DNA of 64,000 nucleotides, from positions 95,891 to 159,890 of the forward strand of contig CAMUXE010000004.1 in NCBI GenBank assembly GCA_947164605.1, in the 5' to 3' direction. The translations under genes and the position numbers were made by a program. Origin of the DNA: an uncultured Lachnospiraceae bacterium. GTDB taxonomy: Bacteria > Bacillota > Clostridia > Lachnospirales > Lachnospiraceae. Positions 28,101 to 36,238 of the stretch are shown here, piece by piece (positions within the stretch are counted from its first letter, which is position 1; each line of letters starts with the position of its first letter). The notes under the pieces are model-generated. The model was not told the DNA's origin, made no database searches, and saw only the letters and a list, made by a program, of their open reading frames with translations.

Positions 28101-29898
28101 TGGAATTTCAAATACAATTCTTATGTATGATGATTTATATCGCCTAAAGGGAGAAGATTATTCGATTATTATAATAGACCTGCCAGAATATAATAAGCTT
28201 AAAAATATTCATGGATATGAGGTCGCTGAAAGCCTTATCAAAAAGTTAGCTGACATCCTTAAAAATAACAATAAAATGAATTCGGCAATCGGCAGATACA
28301 GGGATTGTAACTTCTTGGTAATCACTAAGAATACAGATCTTAACTATTTGCGCGATAAGATGTTTGCTTGTCAAAAGGAAGTTCATGAAATAAAAGAGAT
28401 ACTAGGTCGTCCTTGTGAACTTTATCTTGATTACAGCTTTATTAAAGCCTCTGATGTCAACGGCGTTGATGAGATATTTAAAAAGATTACAGGAAGGCTG
28501 AGCGAGGTTGAGAGACAAAAACTTGGCCAGGCTACCTTTGATGCTGAAAGAATTACATTTGATCTTGAGAAGTTTGACAAGATTGATGAAGCATGTTTTA
28601 TTATTGATCCTGATTCTTACAGCCTTGTATATATGAATGAGAAAGCTTTGTCAGAACTCGGATATGAGGCAAGGTTCAACTATAAGAATCACCAATGCTA
28701 TAATATGTTTTATGGACTTAACAAACCATGCAAGAACTGTTTTAAGAACAAAGTCATTAATAATGCCTATATTACTGAAATTAAGCATATGGACAAGAAT
28801 TCGAGAGACTATTTGATCAGGATTAGCAATACCCCTTGGAGAGGGAAGAAGTACTTCTTCAACTTGGCTACAAATATTGATGACTTGCAGATTAATGTAA
28901 AACATGAATCTTATCTGCTTAAGAATCAACAGATAATAAATGATTCAATGAACCTTGTTCTAAATGAGCAAAATGTGAACAGGGGACTTAAATCATTGCT
29001 TGAAAAAATCGCTAAGGATTTAAATGCAGATAGGGCTTATATTTTTGAAGAGAATGATCTAAAAGTCTTTACGAAAAAATATGAGTGGGTAAAAAATGAT
29101 TGCCTACCTGCAATTGAAAAGATAACAGGTAATAATAGGGCTTATTTTGATTATTTTTATAATGATATCAGAAATAATTCTGTAGTTATCTATAACAAAG
29201 ACATAGTAGATGAAACTAGGCCTAAAGAGATAGATGAAATCTTGAAAGAGCAAGGAGTAGGAAGTACGGTACTTGCTGGCTTAAATATTCACAATAGGAT
29301 TTCAGGTATTATGGGCTTGGATAATCCGGATGTCGAAAAGCTAGACATGGCTTCATATATCTTAAAAACTTTATCAGGCTTTGTTGAGATTACTGTCAGG
29401 AACAGGGACTATATTAATCAGCTTGACGATATGGGCTTAAGAGATCCTCTAACTGGAATTATGAACAGAAGAGCCTTTGATGAGAAGATGGTAGGAATCA
29501 GCACCAAGGATAAGATAGCAATCATTTATTTTGATTTGAATTATCTTAAGTGGACTAATGACCACCGAGGACATGACGTAGGAGATAGCCTGATTGTATC
29601 TACGGCCAAGGTTTTGATAGAAAACTTCGGCATTGATAGATCCTTCCGTATAGGCGGAGATGAGTTTGTCGCAATTGCCTATATTGATGATGTTGACGAT
29701 CTAGACGAAAAGCTTACTAACTTGAGAGAAGACTTTGATTCATCTAAAGTTTCTGTTGCTATCGGCGGAGTTATCAAGGAACACAAAACTGACGAAATCA
29801 CAGAAGTAATCAGAGAGGCCGAGAGAAGGATGTATATTGACAAAAAATATATTAAGATGACTGAGTCAGAAAAGTATGGTAAGGATGATAGATTGTAA
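25159..29898 (+). CDS. Giant multidomain cyclic-di-GMP signalling protein (PAS, GGDEF-like, EAL, GAF, GGDEF)
   Basis: Starting at the ATG behind GGGAGGA gives about 1579 residues; an upstream in-frame ATG at 25093 lacks such a site. In order I see a PAS domain (about 15-120), a degenerate GGDEF (about 140-290, SDDHY instead of GGDEF), an EAL domain (about 300-550) with intact MEALTRWE at 332-339, DDFGSGYSSL and LAEGVET, three PAS-like segments (about 570-960), a second degenerate GGDEF (about 990-1120), a PAS with a C-x2-C motif (PCKNC), a GAF domain (about 1255-1400) and a C-terminal GGDEF at 1499-1503 without a visible RxxD inhibitory site. It has no membrane helix. It could both make and degrade cyclic-di-GMP. 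Confidence 0.9.
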   Translation: MNNLIANLNSGDYDRFPGGFFVYRATGDEEILYANKYMVELFECDSYEDFLDFVGGSFKGLVYKEDYDSVEGDIITQVGIKKEKFDHVSYRVMTKNNRMLYLDDYGHLVIDKEEGPLFYVFVANINGKYLEYSIDRLTGLLGMRHFLELVEEKRQFDLKNKGESKGYYLFFDISNFKLYNVTYGLDSGDRCLISVSNYLNEIFPDDYISRFSDDHYVVYTQKEDLLDRVADLHKRVMLLDDNYQLFLRVGIYKAEGNESVETSKACDYAKIACDSLKNNTFSVYCFYTEELKRKAKLKKYIADNIDKAIFKGYIHVYYQPVIRSFSDKLCGMEALTRWEDPNFGQLSPSDFIPALEDNCLTYKLDSYVVREVCKKIRFQLDNKLPIVPISFNFSRLDFKVCNPFEIVENECDALDIPRNLIRVEITESVVMDDAKHFHEEIKFFHDAGYQVWMDDFGSGYSSLNVLKDFYFDEIKIDMAFIHDLSDRSKSIIRSAVDMAKQIGIQTLAEGVETKEQLDFLKKIGCEKIQGFYYGKPMHFDDLIMHCRNRGIDFEDMTMESYYDAVGKVNFITDKPLALFVLDQDQLSILYANDEYMNVLGTVNALELDLVNKNLNSPMYVPGQKFKKFIRKLKETNETDSMSFIDNGCYLKLIGRHVASNGDKTIVAAELYNITFDEGQRRSNRLDSIMRYVSSIYHRVYYVDLIKGTREVIESNRIGEKNGDIITNIHDFYENYANNYIHANDRPRCVNFFNKDNLLRRIKNGKKGYISDNFRVVQDDGSYKWIDFTVLVVPRTEDSKLIVCVKESFIEDKEADDNFKLAFNSFINNTDLEFAKSDLNKILYNELFNSLISNSSIKFFWKDKNRRFLGASKAFLDFYNIADMADIVGKTDEDMSWHIDDNHFRDDEIDVLERGEIVENSYGQCLADGQVCNIRTYKYPIHKNDEIAGLIGYFYTENEDENLKLSDVNYFKDVSFDVFNSFGISNTILMYDDLYRLKGEDYSIIIIDLPEYNKLKNIHGYEVAESLIKKLADILKNNNKMNSAIGRYRDCNFLVITKNTDLNYLRDKMFACQKEVHEIKEILGRPCELYLDYSFIKASDVNGVDEIFKKITGRLSEVERQKLGQATFDAERITFDLEKFDKIDEACFIIDPDSYSLVYMNEKALSELGYEARFNYKNHQCYNMFYGLNKPCKNCFKNKVINNAYITEIKHMDKNSRDYLIRISNTPWRGKKYFFNLATNIDDLQINVKHESYLLKNQQIINDSMNLVLNEQNVNRGLKSLLEKIAKDLNADRAYIFEENDLKVFTKKYEWVKNDCLPAIEKITGNNRAYFDYFYNDIRNNSVVIYNKDIVDETRPKEIDEILKEQGVGSTVLAGLNIHNRISGIMGLDNPDVEKLDMASYILKTLSGFVEITVRNRDYINQLDDMGLRDPLTGIMNRRAFDEKMVGISTKDKIAIIYFDLNYLKWTNDHRGHDVGDSLIVSTAKVLIENFGIDRSFRIGGDEFVAIAYIDDVDDLDEKLTNLREDFDSSKVSVAIGGVIKEHKTDEITEVIREAERRMYIDKKYIKMTESEKYGKDDRL

Positions 29899-29901
29899 AG
29901 A

Positions 29902-31512
29902 ATGAAGAAAATAGACCTTGTCGCAGTAAATGCGAAATTTATTCACTCTAACCCAGCTGTGTATTCTCTATCAAGATATGCAGGAGGAGAGGCTTGTGGT
30001 ATTCAGATCAGAGAATACACAATTAATAACCGCTATGAGGATGTCTTGTATGGCATCCTCTCTGATAAGCCGGATGTCATAGCATTTTCCGTCTATATAT
30101 GGAATGCTGACCAGATTATCGAGCTTATGAGGGACATAAAGATAATATATGAGCAGGAAGACAGAGATCTTATGCTGATTGCTGGTGGCCCTGAAGCCAG
30201 CTTTGATTCAAAGAGATTCCTTGAATACTGTGATTGCGTCATACTTGGCGAAGGAGAAAAGACTTTTAAGAAAATTGTAGATGCAATTCAAGAAAGTGAA
30301 GGCCCTGTGGCACAATATTGCCTGGATAAGATTAAAGATATCTCAGGTATTGCGACACAGGACTTTTTGCACCCTTTTATCGGCAATGATGCAGCAGACA
30401 TGGACGCGATTCCATTCCTCTACGACGAATTAAGTCCTTTTGAGAATAGAATCATCTATTATGAATCAAGCAGGGGCTGTCCTTTTAGATGTACTTATTG
30501 TCTGTCATCTATTGACAGAAGGGTTAGGTACAGGGATTTAGATACTGTTCTGGCAGAACTTAAATATTTCCTTGATCATAAGGTCTTGCAGGTTAAATTT
30601 GTCGACAGAACTTTCAACTCTTCTTCAAAAAGAGCGATTAGAATCTGGCAGTTTATCAAGGATCATGACAACGGAATTACCAACTTCCACTTTGAGATTG
30701 GAGCGGATTTGTTGGGAGAAGAGGAAATCGAGCTCTTATCCTCACTCAGACCAGGTTTGGTTCAGCTAGAGATAGGTATACAGTCGACAAATCCTCAAAC
30801 TCTGGAGATTATCCAAAGGGTTACTGACAATGAAAAGCTATTTAAAAATGTCGCAGCCTTGAGAAAGGCATGGAACATAAACCTACACACTGACCTTATC
30901 GCAGGTCTTCCCTTTGAAGATTTAAAATCCTTTGCAAAATCCTTCAACGATATCTATCCTTTAATGGCAGATCAGCTTCAGTTGGGCTTTTTGAAAGTGA
31001 TTAAGGGAACCCTTATGGAGGCCAGAGCCAAGGAATATGGTCTTGTCTATTCGAGCAAACAGCCCTATGAGATACTATTCACCAAATGGCTTAGCATAGA
31101 GGATAATATTCTCCTGCACGAGATATGTGATGTGGTAGACGCTTTCTACAATTCCAATTGTTTCAGACATTCCCTTGACTATCTCCTTAAAGGCTTTGAA
31201 AGTCCATTTGCCATGTACCAAGCTTTGGCTCAAAAACTAGAAGAGATGGGCTTAGAAAAGGTGGGATTGTCCAATGCTAAGAGGATAGAAATTTTATCGG
31301 CTCTGGGCAAAGAATGCAATATAAACCAAAAACTACTGGATTCATACCTGGAACTTGACAGGCTGCTCCATATGCACAAAAGCCGCAAGATGCAGGCTTC
31401 ATACAAGCTTGAATTTGAAGATGGTTTATACCAGTGTGATTTTGATTACTCCTATATTAATCCTGTTACAGGTCAAGCAAGATATAGTTTGAAAAAAATT
31501 GAGAGTCTATGA
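29902..31512 (+). CDS. B12-binding/radical SAM protein with DUF4080
   Basis: The 536-residue protein has an N-terminal cobalamin-binding fold (about 1-140; LLIAGGPEASF is preceded by the PDVIAFSVYIW strand), a radical SAM barrel with CPFRCTYC that binds the 4Fe-4S cluster, and a C-terminal DUF4080 extension. Members resemble B12-dependent methylases such as those of the BchE group; no substrate is assigned. The N-terminal domain lacks the DxHxxG motif, so cobalamin would bind base-off without His ligation if at all. The start lies three bases after the preceding stop, and the ribosome site is weak. Confidence 0.88.
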   Translation: MKKIDLVAVNAKFIHSNPAVYSLSRYAGGEACGIQIREYTINNRYEDVLYGILSDKPDVIAFSVYIWNADQIIELMRDIKIIYEQEDRDLMLIAGGPEASFDSKRFLEYCDCVILGEGEKTFKKIVDAIQESEGPVAQYCLDKIKDISGIATQDFLHPFIGNDAADMDAIPFLYDELSPFENRIIYYESSRGCPFRCTYCLSSIDRRVRYRDLDTVLAELKYFLDHKVLQVKFVDRTFNSSSKRAIRIWQFIKDHDNGITNFHFEIGADLLGEEEIELLSSLRPGLVQLEIGIQSTNPQTLEIIQRVTDNEKLFKNVAALRKAWNINLHTDLIAGLPFEDLKSFAKSFNDIYPLMADQLQLGFLKVIKGTLMEARAKEYGLVYSSKQPYEILFTKWLSIEDNILLHEICDVVDAFYNSNCFRHSLDYLLKGFESPFAMYQALAQKLEEMGLEKVGLSNAKRIEILSALGKECNINQKLLDSYLELDRLLHMHKSRKMQASYKLEFEDGLYQCDFDYSYINPVTGQARYSLKKIESL

Positions 31513-31518
31513 TATAAT
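31489..31518 (+). promoter_or_regulatory. lysA: Sigma-A promoter of lysA
   Basis: TTGAAA at 31489-31494, an 18-base spacer and TATAAT at 31513-31518. The -35 lies inside the end of the radical SAM gene. The leader of about 45 bases is too short for a lysine riboswitch. Confidence 0.75.
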
Positions 31519-31566
31519 TAACAAGTTTCAATATTTTGAAAAATTAAATTAAGAAGGTAAAGTGAA

Positions 31567-32862
31567 ATGGTAAAAGAGATTAAAAATAATAAGCTCTACT
31601 TTGACGGCTGTGATGTCGTAGAGCTTGCTGAGAAGTATGGTAGTCCAATATATGTAATGTCAAAAACTGATATCGAGTCTCGTCTGTCTGAGCTCAACAG
31701 AGATTTTGTAGACAAGTATGGCAATGCCAGAGTTGCTTATGCTTCAAAGGCTTTCTGTTCAGTTGGTATGTACAAGATTCTTGATAAGTTTGGTGCAAGC
31801 ATCGATGTCGTATCAGGTGGCGAAATCTATACTGCAAAAAAAGCGGGCTTCCCAGCTGAGAGAATTGAGTTCAACGGCAACAACAAGCTTGAGAGCGAGA
31901 TTGATGAAGCAGTTGAGTATGGTGTGGGCAGAATTATTCTTGATGGTACACATGAGGTACCACTTATTGAGAAAGCTTGTAAAAAGTACAATAAGAAGAT
32001 GAATATCATGATTAGAATCACTCCAGGTGTTGCTGCGAGCACTCATGACTATATAGTTACAGGTAAGAAGGATTCTAAGTTCGGTATCCCTCTTGACGAT
32101 GATGTATTTCTCAAGGTTGTAGGAGATGTAGTCAATTCTGAATGGCTTGAATATACAGGCCTTCATATGCATATTGGCTCACAGCTTTTTGAAAACGATG
32201 CATTTGTCGAAGCTTTAAATGTTGTTATGGATAGAGTTGCTCAGGTTAAGGATGAGTTCGGTGCTATCACTAAAGAAGTTAACTTCGGTGGTGGATATGG
32301 CGTCACATACACAGACGAAGTCAGAAAACCATACAGTTTCTTCCTTGACCCTATGATGGAAGTTTTGGAAAAACGTTCTAAGGAAATTGGAATCGAGCGC
32401 CCATGTGCTGTTGTTGAGCCAGGTCGTTCAATCGTGGCTGAGGCTGGTATCTCAGTTTATAAGATTGGACAGATTAAGGAAGTTAGAGGCATTAGAACAT
32501 ACATGTCTGTAGATGGCGGAATGGGAGATAATATCAGAGTTGCTCTCTATCAGGCTGAGTATGACGGCATTATTGCCAACAGGGCAGAAGAGGAGCCAAA
32601 GAAGAAGGTTACAGTTTGTGGTAAGTACTGCGAGTCAGGTGATATTCTTCTCAATGACTTTATGGTGCCAGAGGAAACAACAAGTGGTGATATTCTTGTA
32701 ATGTTCTCAACAGGTGCTTATGGCTATGCAATGGCTTCCAACTATAACAACAACCCAATCCCTGGCGTTGTCTTGGTTGAGAATGGTAAGAGTGATTGGT
32801 TGATTAAGCCTCAGACTTATGAGCAGATTATTGAGAACAATCAGATACCAGATTTTATCTAA
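31567..32862 (+). CDS. lysA: Diaminopimelate decarboxylase
   Basis: The 431-residue PLP enzyme decarboxylates meso-diaminopimelate to L-lysine, the last step of lysine synthesis. VAYASKAF carries the PLP lysine (Lys61), GLHMHIGSQLFE and VNFGGGYGV are fold-III alanine-racemase-type motifs, and GKYCESGDIL supplies the active-site Cys of the partner subunit. Length is normal. A GAAGG site precedes the ATG. Together with asd in this window it marks an intact lysine branch. The codon choice is relatively uniform, as expected for a well-expressed gene. Confidence 0.95.
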   Translation: MVKEIKNNKLYFDGCDVVELAEKYGSPIYVMSKTDIESRLSELNRDFVDKYGNARVAYASKAFCSVGMYKILDKFGASIDVVSGGEIYTAKKAGFPAERIEFNGNNKLESEIDEAVEYGVGRIILDGTHEVPLIEKACKKYNKKMNIMIRITPGVAASTHDYIVTGKKDSKFGIPLDDDVFLKVVGDVVNSEWLEYTGLHMHIGSQLFENDAFVEALNVVMDRVAQVKDEFGAITKEVNFGGGYGVTYTDEVRKPYSFFLDPMMEVLEKRSKEIGIERPCAVVEPGRSIVAEAGISVYKIGQIKEVRGIRTYMSVDGGMGDNIRVALYQAEYDGIIANRAEEEPKKKVTVCGKYCESGDILLNDFMVPEETTSGDILVMFSTGAYGYAMASNYNNNPIPGVVLVENGKSDWLIKPQTYEQIIENNQIPDFI

Positions 32863-32898
32863 AATATATTACTAAAATGAATTAGGAGATTTTGATTT

Positions 32899-34431
32899 AT
32901 GTCAGCAGCACAAATCGGTATGCTTGTCACTATGTTGGTATACCTTCTTGGAATGATTTTAACTGGCTTTATGTTCAAGGATACTAACAAAACAGTGGGA
33001 GATTTTTATCTTGGCGGAAGAAAATTAGGCCCTTTAGTTACTGCGATGAGCGCCGAAGCATCAGATATGTCAAGTTACCTCTTGATGGGCCTTCCTGGTC
33101 TTGCTTACTTTTCAGGCATGGCAGAGGTTTCTTGGACAATTCTTGGCTTATCACTAGGAACATACTTTAACTGGCTTATAACAGCAAAAAGATTGAGAAG
33201 ATACACAGAGAAGATCAATGCAATAACAGTCCCATCTTTCTTTTCAAAGAGATATGATGACAAGAAGAATTTTCTTATGTGCATAGCAGCTGTTGAGATT
33301 GTACTTTTCTTTATACCTTATACTGCATCTGGTTTTGCAGCTTGTGGTAAGCTTTTCTCTAGCTTGTTTAACGTAAATTACTACCTTGCAATGCTTATAA
33401 GTGCTTTGGTAATTATAGCCTATACTTCACTTGGTGGTTTCCTTGCTGCGTCAACAACAGACTTTATCCAGTCAATTATTATGACTATTGCCCTTGTGAC
33501 AATTCTCATCTTTGGTGTGAATGTAGCTGGTGGCATGGATCAGGTTCTTGCCAATGCTAAGACTATGAGCGGTTATTTTAGCCTTAATAGAAGCTATAAT
33601 ATAGCTACAGCTTCTTCATCAAGCTTTGATGTTATCGCAATTATCTCTACAATGGCTTGGGGTTTGGGATATTTTGGTATGCCTCATATTCTCTTAAGAT
33701 TTATGGCTATTGAGGATGATAGGAAATTGTCTATTTCAAGAAGAGTTGCCTCAATCTGGGCATTTTTATCAATGCTTATTTCTTTGCTTATCGGTATGGT
33801 TGGTTTAAAGATGTCTCATATAGGAGCAATTCCTAGCCTTGATGAGTCCGCATCTGAGACTGTTATCATTGAGATTTCAAAGCTTTTAAGCAATCATGGC
33901 TTCTTAGCAGTGATAGTTGCAGGTGTTGTTTTATCAGGAATCTTAGCTTCTACAATGTCAACTGCAGATTCACAGCTCCTTGCTGCCTCATCATCTATTT
34001 CATCTGATATTTTGTCTCATACATTTGGAATAAAGCTTGATGATAAGAAGCAGATGCTTGTTTCTAGACTGGTCCTCTTAGTTATAGCTGTTTTAGGCGT
34101 CTTCTTAGCTTGGAATCCAAACAGCTCAGTTTTCGGAATCGTTTCATTTGCCTGGGCAGGCTTTGGCGCTTCTTTTGGTCCTGCTATGATTCTTGCTCTT
34201 TACTGGAAGAGATCAAACAAGTTTGGAGCCTTAGCTGGTATGGTCAGCGGTGGAATTATGATTTTTGTATGGAAGTTCCTTGTTCGCAGCCTTGGCGGTG
34301 CTTGGGATATTTACGAGCTTCTTCCTGCATTTATAGTAGCGCTTCTTTTTGATATAGTTGTCAGCCTTTTAACTGAGGCTCCTGAGAAGGACGTAACTGA
34401 GAAATTTGAAGAAGTAGCTTCAATGAAGTAG
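32899..34431 (+). CDS. putP: Sodium/proline symporter
   Basis: The 510-residue inner-membrane protein belongs to the sodium:solute symporter family with about 13 helices. The motif DFYLGGRKLGPLVTAMSAEA, then SDMSSYLLMGLPG, matches PutP helix 2, where Na+ and proline bind. AYTSLGGFLAASTTDFIQ is the family signature, and SGILASTMSTADSQLLAASS is the late conserved segment. It would import proline with sodium. AGGAGA precedes the ATG. It lies downstream of lysA by 36 bases and may be read from the same promoter. Confidence 0.93.
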   Translation: MSAAQIGMLVTMLVYLLGMILTGFMFKDTNKTVGDFYLGGRKLGPLVTAMSAEASDMSSYLLMGLPGLAYFSGMAEVSWTILGLSLGTYFNWLITAKRLRRYTEKINAITVPSFFSKRYDDKKNFLMCIAAVEIVLFFIPYTASGFAACGKLFSSLFNVNYYLAMLISALVIIAYTSLGGFLAASTTDFIQSIIMTIALVTILIFGVNVAGGMDQVLANAKTMSGYFSLNRSYNIATASSSSFDVIAIISTMAWGLGYFGMPHILLRFMAIEDDRKLSISRRVASIWAFLSMLISLLIGMVGLKMSHIGAIPSLDESASETVIIEISKLLSNHGFLAVIVAGVVLSGILASTMSTADSQLLAASSSISSDILSHTFGIKLDDKKQMLVSRLVLLVIAVLGVFLAWNPNSSVFGIVSFAWAGFGASFGPAMILALYWKRSNKFGALAGMVSGGIMIFVWKFLVRSLGGAWDIYELLPAFIVALLFDIVVSLLTEAPEKDVTEKFEEVASMK

Positions 34432-34442
34432 ATGGTGTTATA

Positions 34443-35255
34443 ATGAATATTAATTCGATTAGGAATAATAATAAGGGAAAGGCAATGGCTATAGTACTGA
34501 CTGTTATTGTAGTTCTTATGGCTGCACTTTCAGTATTTGCCTTTCTCTATGTCAAAAAAATTACTAGTAAGAAAGATGTCAATCCTTTTGACTATCTTAG
34601 TGTCAGCTTTGAAGGTAAGTCTGGTGAGGCTAAGGCAGTGCTTGAAAAAAATAGAAATGCAGATATAGATGCTTCAAAGATTATTTATAAGTGTCAGAAT
34701 ATGTCAGCACTAAAGGCAGGAGATACAATTACTGTCACAGCAGAGAGTAATGATTATAACCTTACTGAGACTTCTAAGGAATACAAGGTTGAGGGACTTG
34801 ATGGTTATATCAAGAATCTTGATGAGCTCAGTGAGGACAACTACTCTGTTTTTCACAAAAAGCTAGAGGAGGAGATTGCTAAGGATAGCAAGAATATCTT
34901 TAACACTGATATTATCAGTCAGAAAACCTGCGCTACTTATCTTTGTGCTAAGGATGATTCCAATAAGCTCTATGACATGTACGAGACATCTTTTATGAGA
35001 TTTGACTCGACTCTTAAGTATGTTTATTATTTGGTAGAATTTGACAATGTTGAATTGAAAAACAATCATGGTATAATTAGTGTTAATTACTCTGATTACA
35101 AGCTTTTGGGCCAAAAGTTATCAATCAATGCTCTTGAGACAAGCTCAGGCTATGTGCACGGCTTTGCTGAAATTGAGGACGCAGAGGCTTACATTGCAGA
35201 GGCAAATCCTGGACTTGATATCATGAAAGTCGCATATACACATGATGAAGATTAA
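34443..35255 (+). CDS. Membrane-anchored hypothetical protein
   Basis: The 270-residue protein has a short basic N-terminus, one membrane helix at about 14-36, and a large external domain. NPFDYLSVSFEGKSGEAKAV followed by DTITVTAES and KEYKVEGLDGYI is a pattern I associate with uncharacterised Lachnospiraceae surface proteins that carry Ig-like external domains, often behind a zinc ribbon; the ribbon is absent here. It starts 11 bases after putP with a weak GGTG site. Function is unknown. A role at the outer membrane face is the only supported inference. Confidence 0.6.
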   Translation: MNINSIRNNNKGKAMAIVLTVIVVLMAALSVFAFLYVKKITSKKDVNPFDYLSVSFEGKSGEAKAVLEKNRNADIDASKIIYKCQNMSALKAGDTITVTAESNDYNLTETSKEYKVEGLDGYIKNLDELSEDNYSVFHKKLEEEIAKDSKNIFNTDIISQKTCATYLCAKDDSNKLYDMYETSFMRFDSTLKYVYYLVEFDNVELKNNHGIISVNYSDYKLLGQKLSINALETSSGYVHGFAEIEDAEAYIAEANPGLDIMKVAYTHDED

Positions 35256-35283
35256 TTATTGATTTTAGAAAGAAGGATATATC

Positions 35284-36219
35284 ATGAAGACAAAGGTTTA
35301 TATTGATGGACAGAGCGGAACTACCGGATTACAGATTTATGATAGGATTGGTTCTAGACAGGATCTTGAATTGATGAGAATCGATGAGGACAAGAGACAT
35401 GACCTTGAAGAGAGAAAGAAATTTCTTAATTCATGTGATATTGCATTCTTATGCCTACCAGACGCAGGTGCCATCGAGGCTGTCTCACTTATTGAAAATC
35501 CTGATGTTAAAGTTATAGACGCATCAACAGCACACAGAACTGATGATGCTTGGACTTATGGTTTTCCTGAACTTTCACGTGATCAGAGAGAAAAAATAGC
35601 AAATAGCAAGAGAATTGCAAACCCTGGATGTCATGCTACAGGTTTTATCTCAATTGTAGCTCCTTTGGTTAAAATGGGAATTTTACCTAAAGATTATCCA
35701 CTCACATGTTATTCTTTAACTGGATATTCTGGTGGCGGTAAGAAGATGATTGCTGATTATGAGGCACTTGACAGAGACGAGGAATTGACTTCACCTGGCA
35801 TTTATGGACTTAATCTCAAGCACAAGCACATTCCTGAGATGAAAAAGGTTTGTGGTCTTGATCACAGCCCAATTTTTCTTCCAATAGTTGATGATTACTA
35901 CAAGGGTATGGCTTCAACAATCATGCTCTACAATAACATGCTTAATGAAAAGCTTACTGCAGAGGATATCTGTGCAAGACTTGCTGACTACTACAAGGAT
36001 GAGCACTTCGTTTCAGTTCTTCCATTTGGTAGCAATGATCCAAAAATCTATGCTAATAAGCTTGCCGGTACTAATAAGCTTGAGCTCATCGTATACGGAC
36101 ATGAGGATCAGACCTGTATTACAGCCCTCTTTGATAATTTAGGAAAGGGAGCAAGTGGTGCTGCCGTGCAGAATATGAACATTATGTTGGGCCTTGATGA
36201 GACATTGGGACTTGAATAA
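35284..36219 (+). CDS. argC: N-acetyl-gamma-glutamyl-phosphate reductase, type 2
   Basis: The 311-residue enzyme reduces N-acetylglutamyl phosphate to the semialdehyde in arginine synthesis, using NADPH. The short length and the start YIDGQSGTTGLQIYDR identify the type 2 class. IANPGCHATGF carries the catalytic Cys116, and YSGGGKKMI is the family loop. Other arg genes are not in the window, so argC stands apart from its pathway. AAGAAGGA precedes the ATG. The enzyme is cytoplasmic and probably tetrameric. Confidence 0.93.
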   Translation: MKTKVYIDGQSGTTGLQIYDRIGSRQDLELMRIDEDKRHDLEERKKFLNSCDIAFLCLPDAGAIEAVSLIENPDVKVIDASTAHRTDDAWTYGFPELSRDQREKIANSKRIANPGCHATGFISIVAPLVKMGILPKDYPLTCYSLTGYSGGGKKMIADYEALDRDEELTSPGIYGLNLKHKHIPEMKKVCGLDHSPIFLPIVDDYYKGMASTIMLYNNMLNEKLTAEDICARLADYYKDEHFVSVLPFGSNDPKIYANKLAGTNKLELIVYGHEDQTCITALFDNLGKGASGAAVQNMNIMLGLDETLGLE

Positions 36220-36238
36220 TAAGATTTAGATTGTTGAG

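Noticed and set aside
31519..31566. Lysine riboswitch upstream of lysA
   Set aside because: The leader is about 45 bases, far shorter than a lysine riboswitch, and no matching structure is seen.
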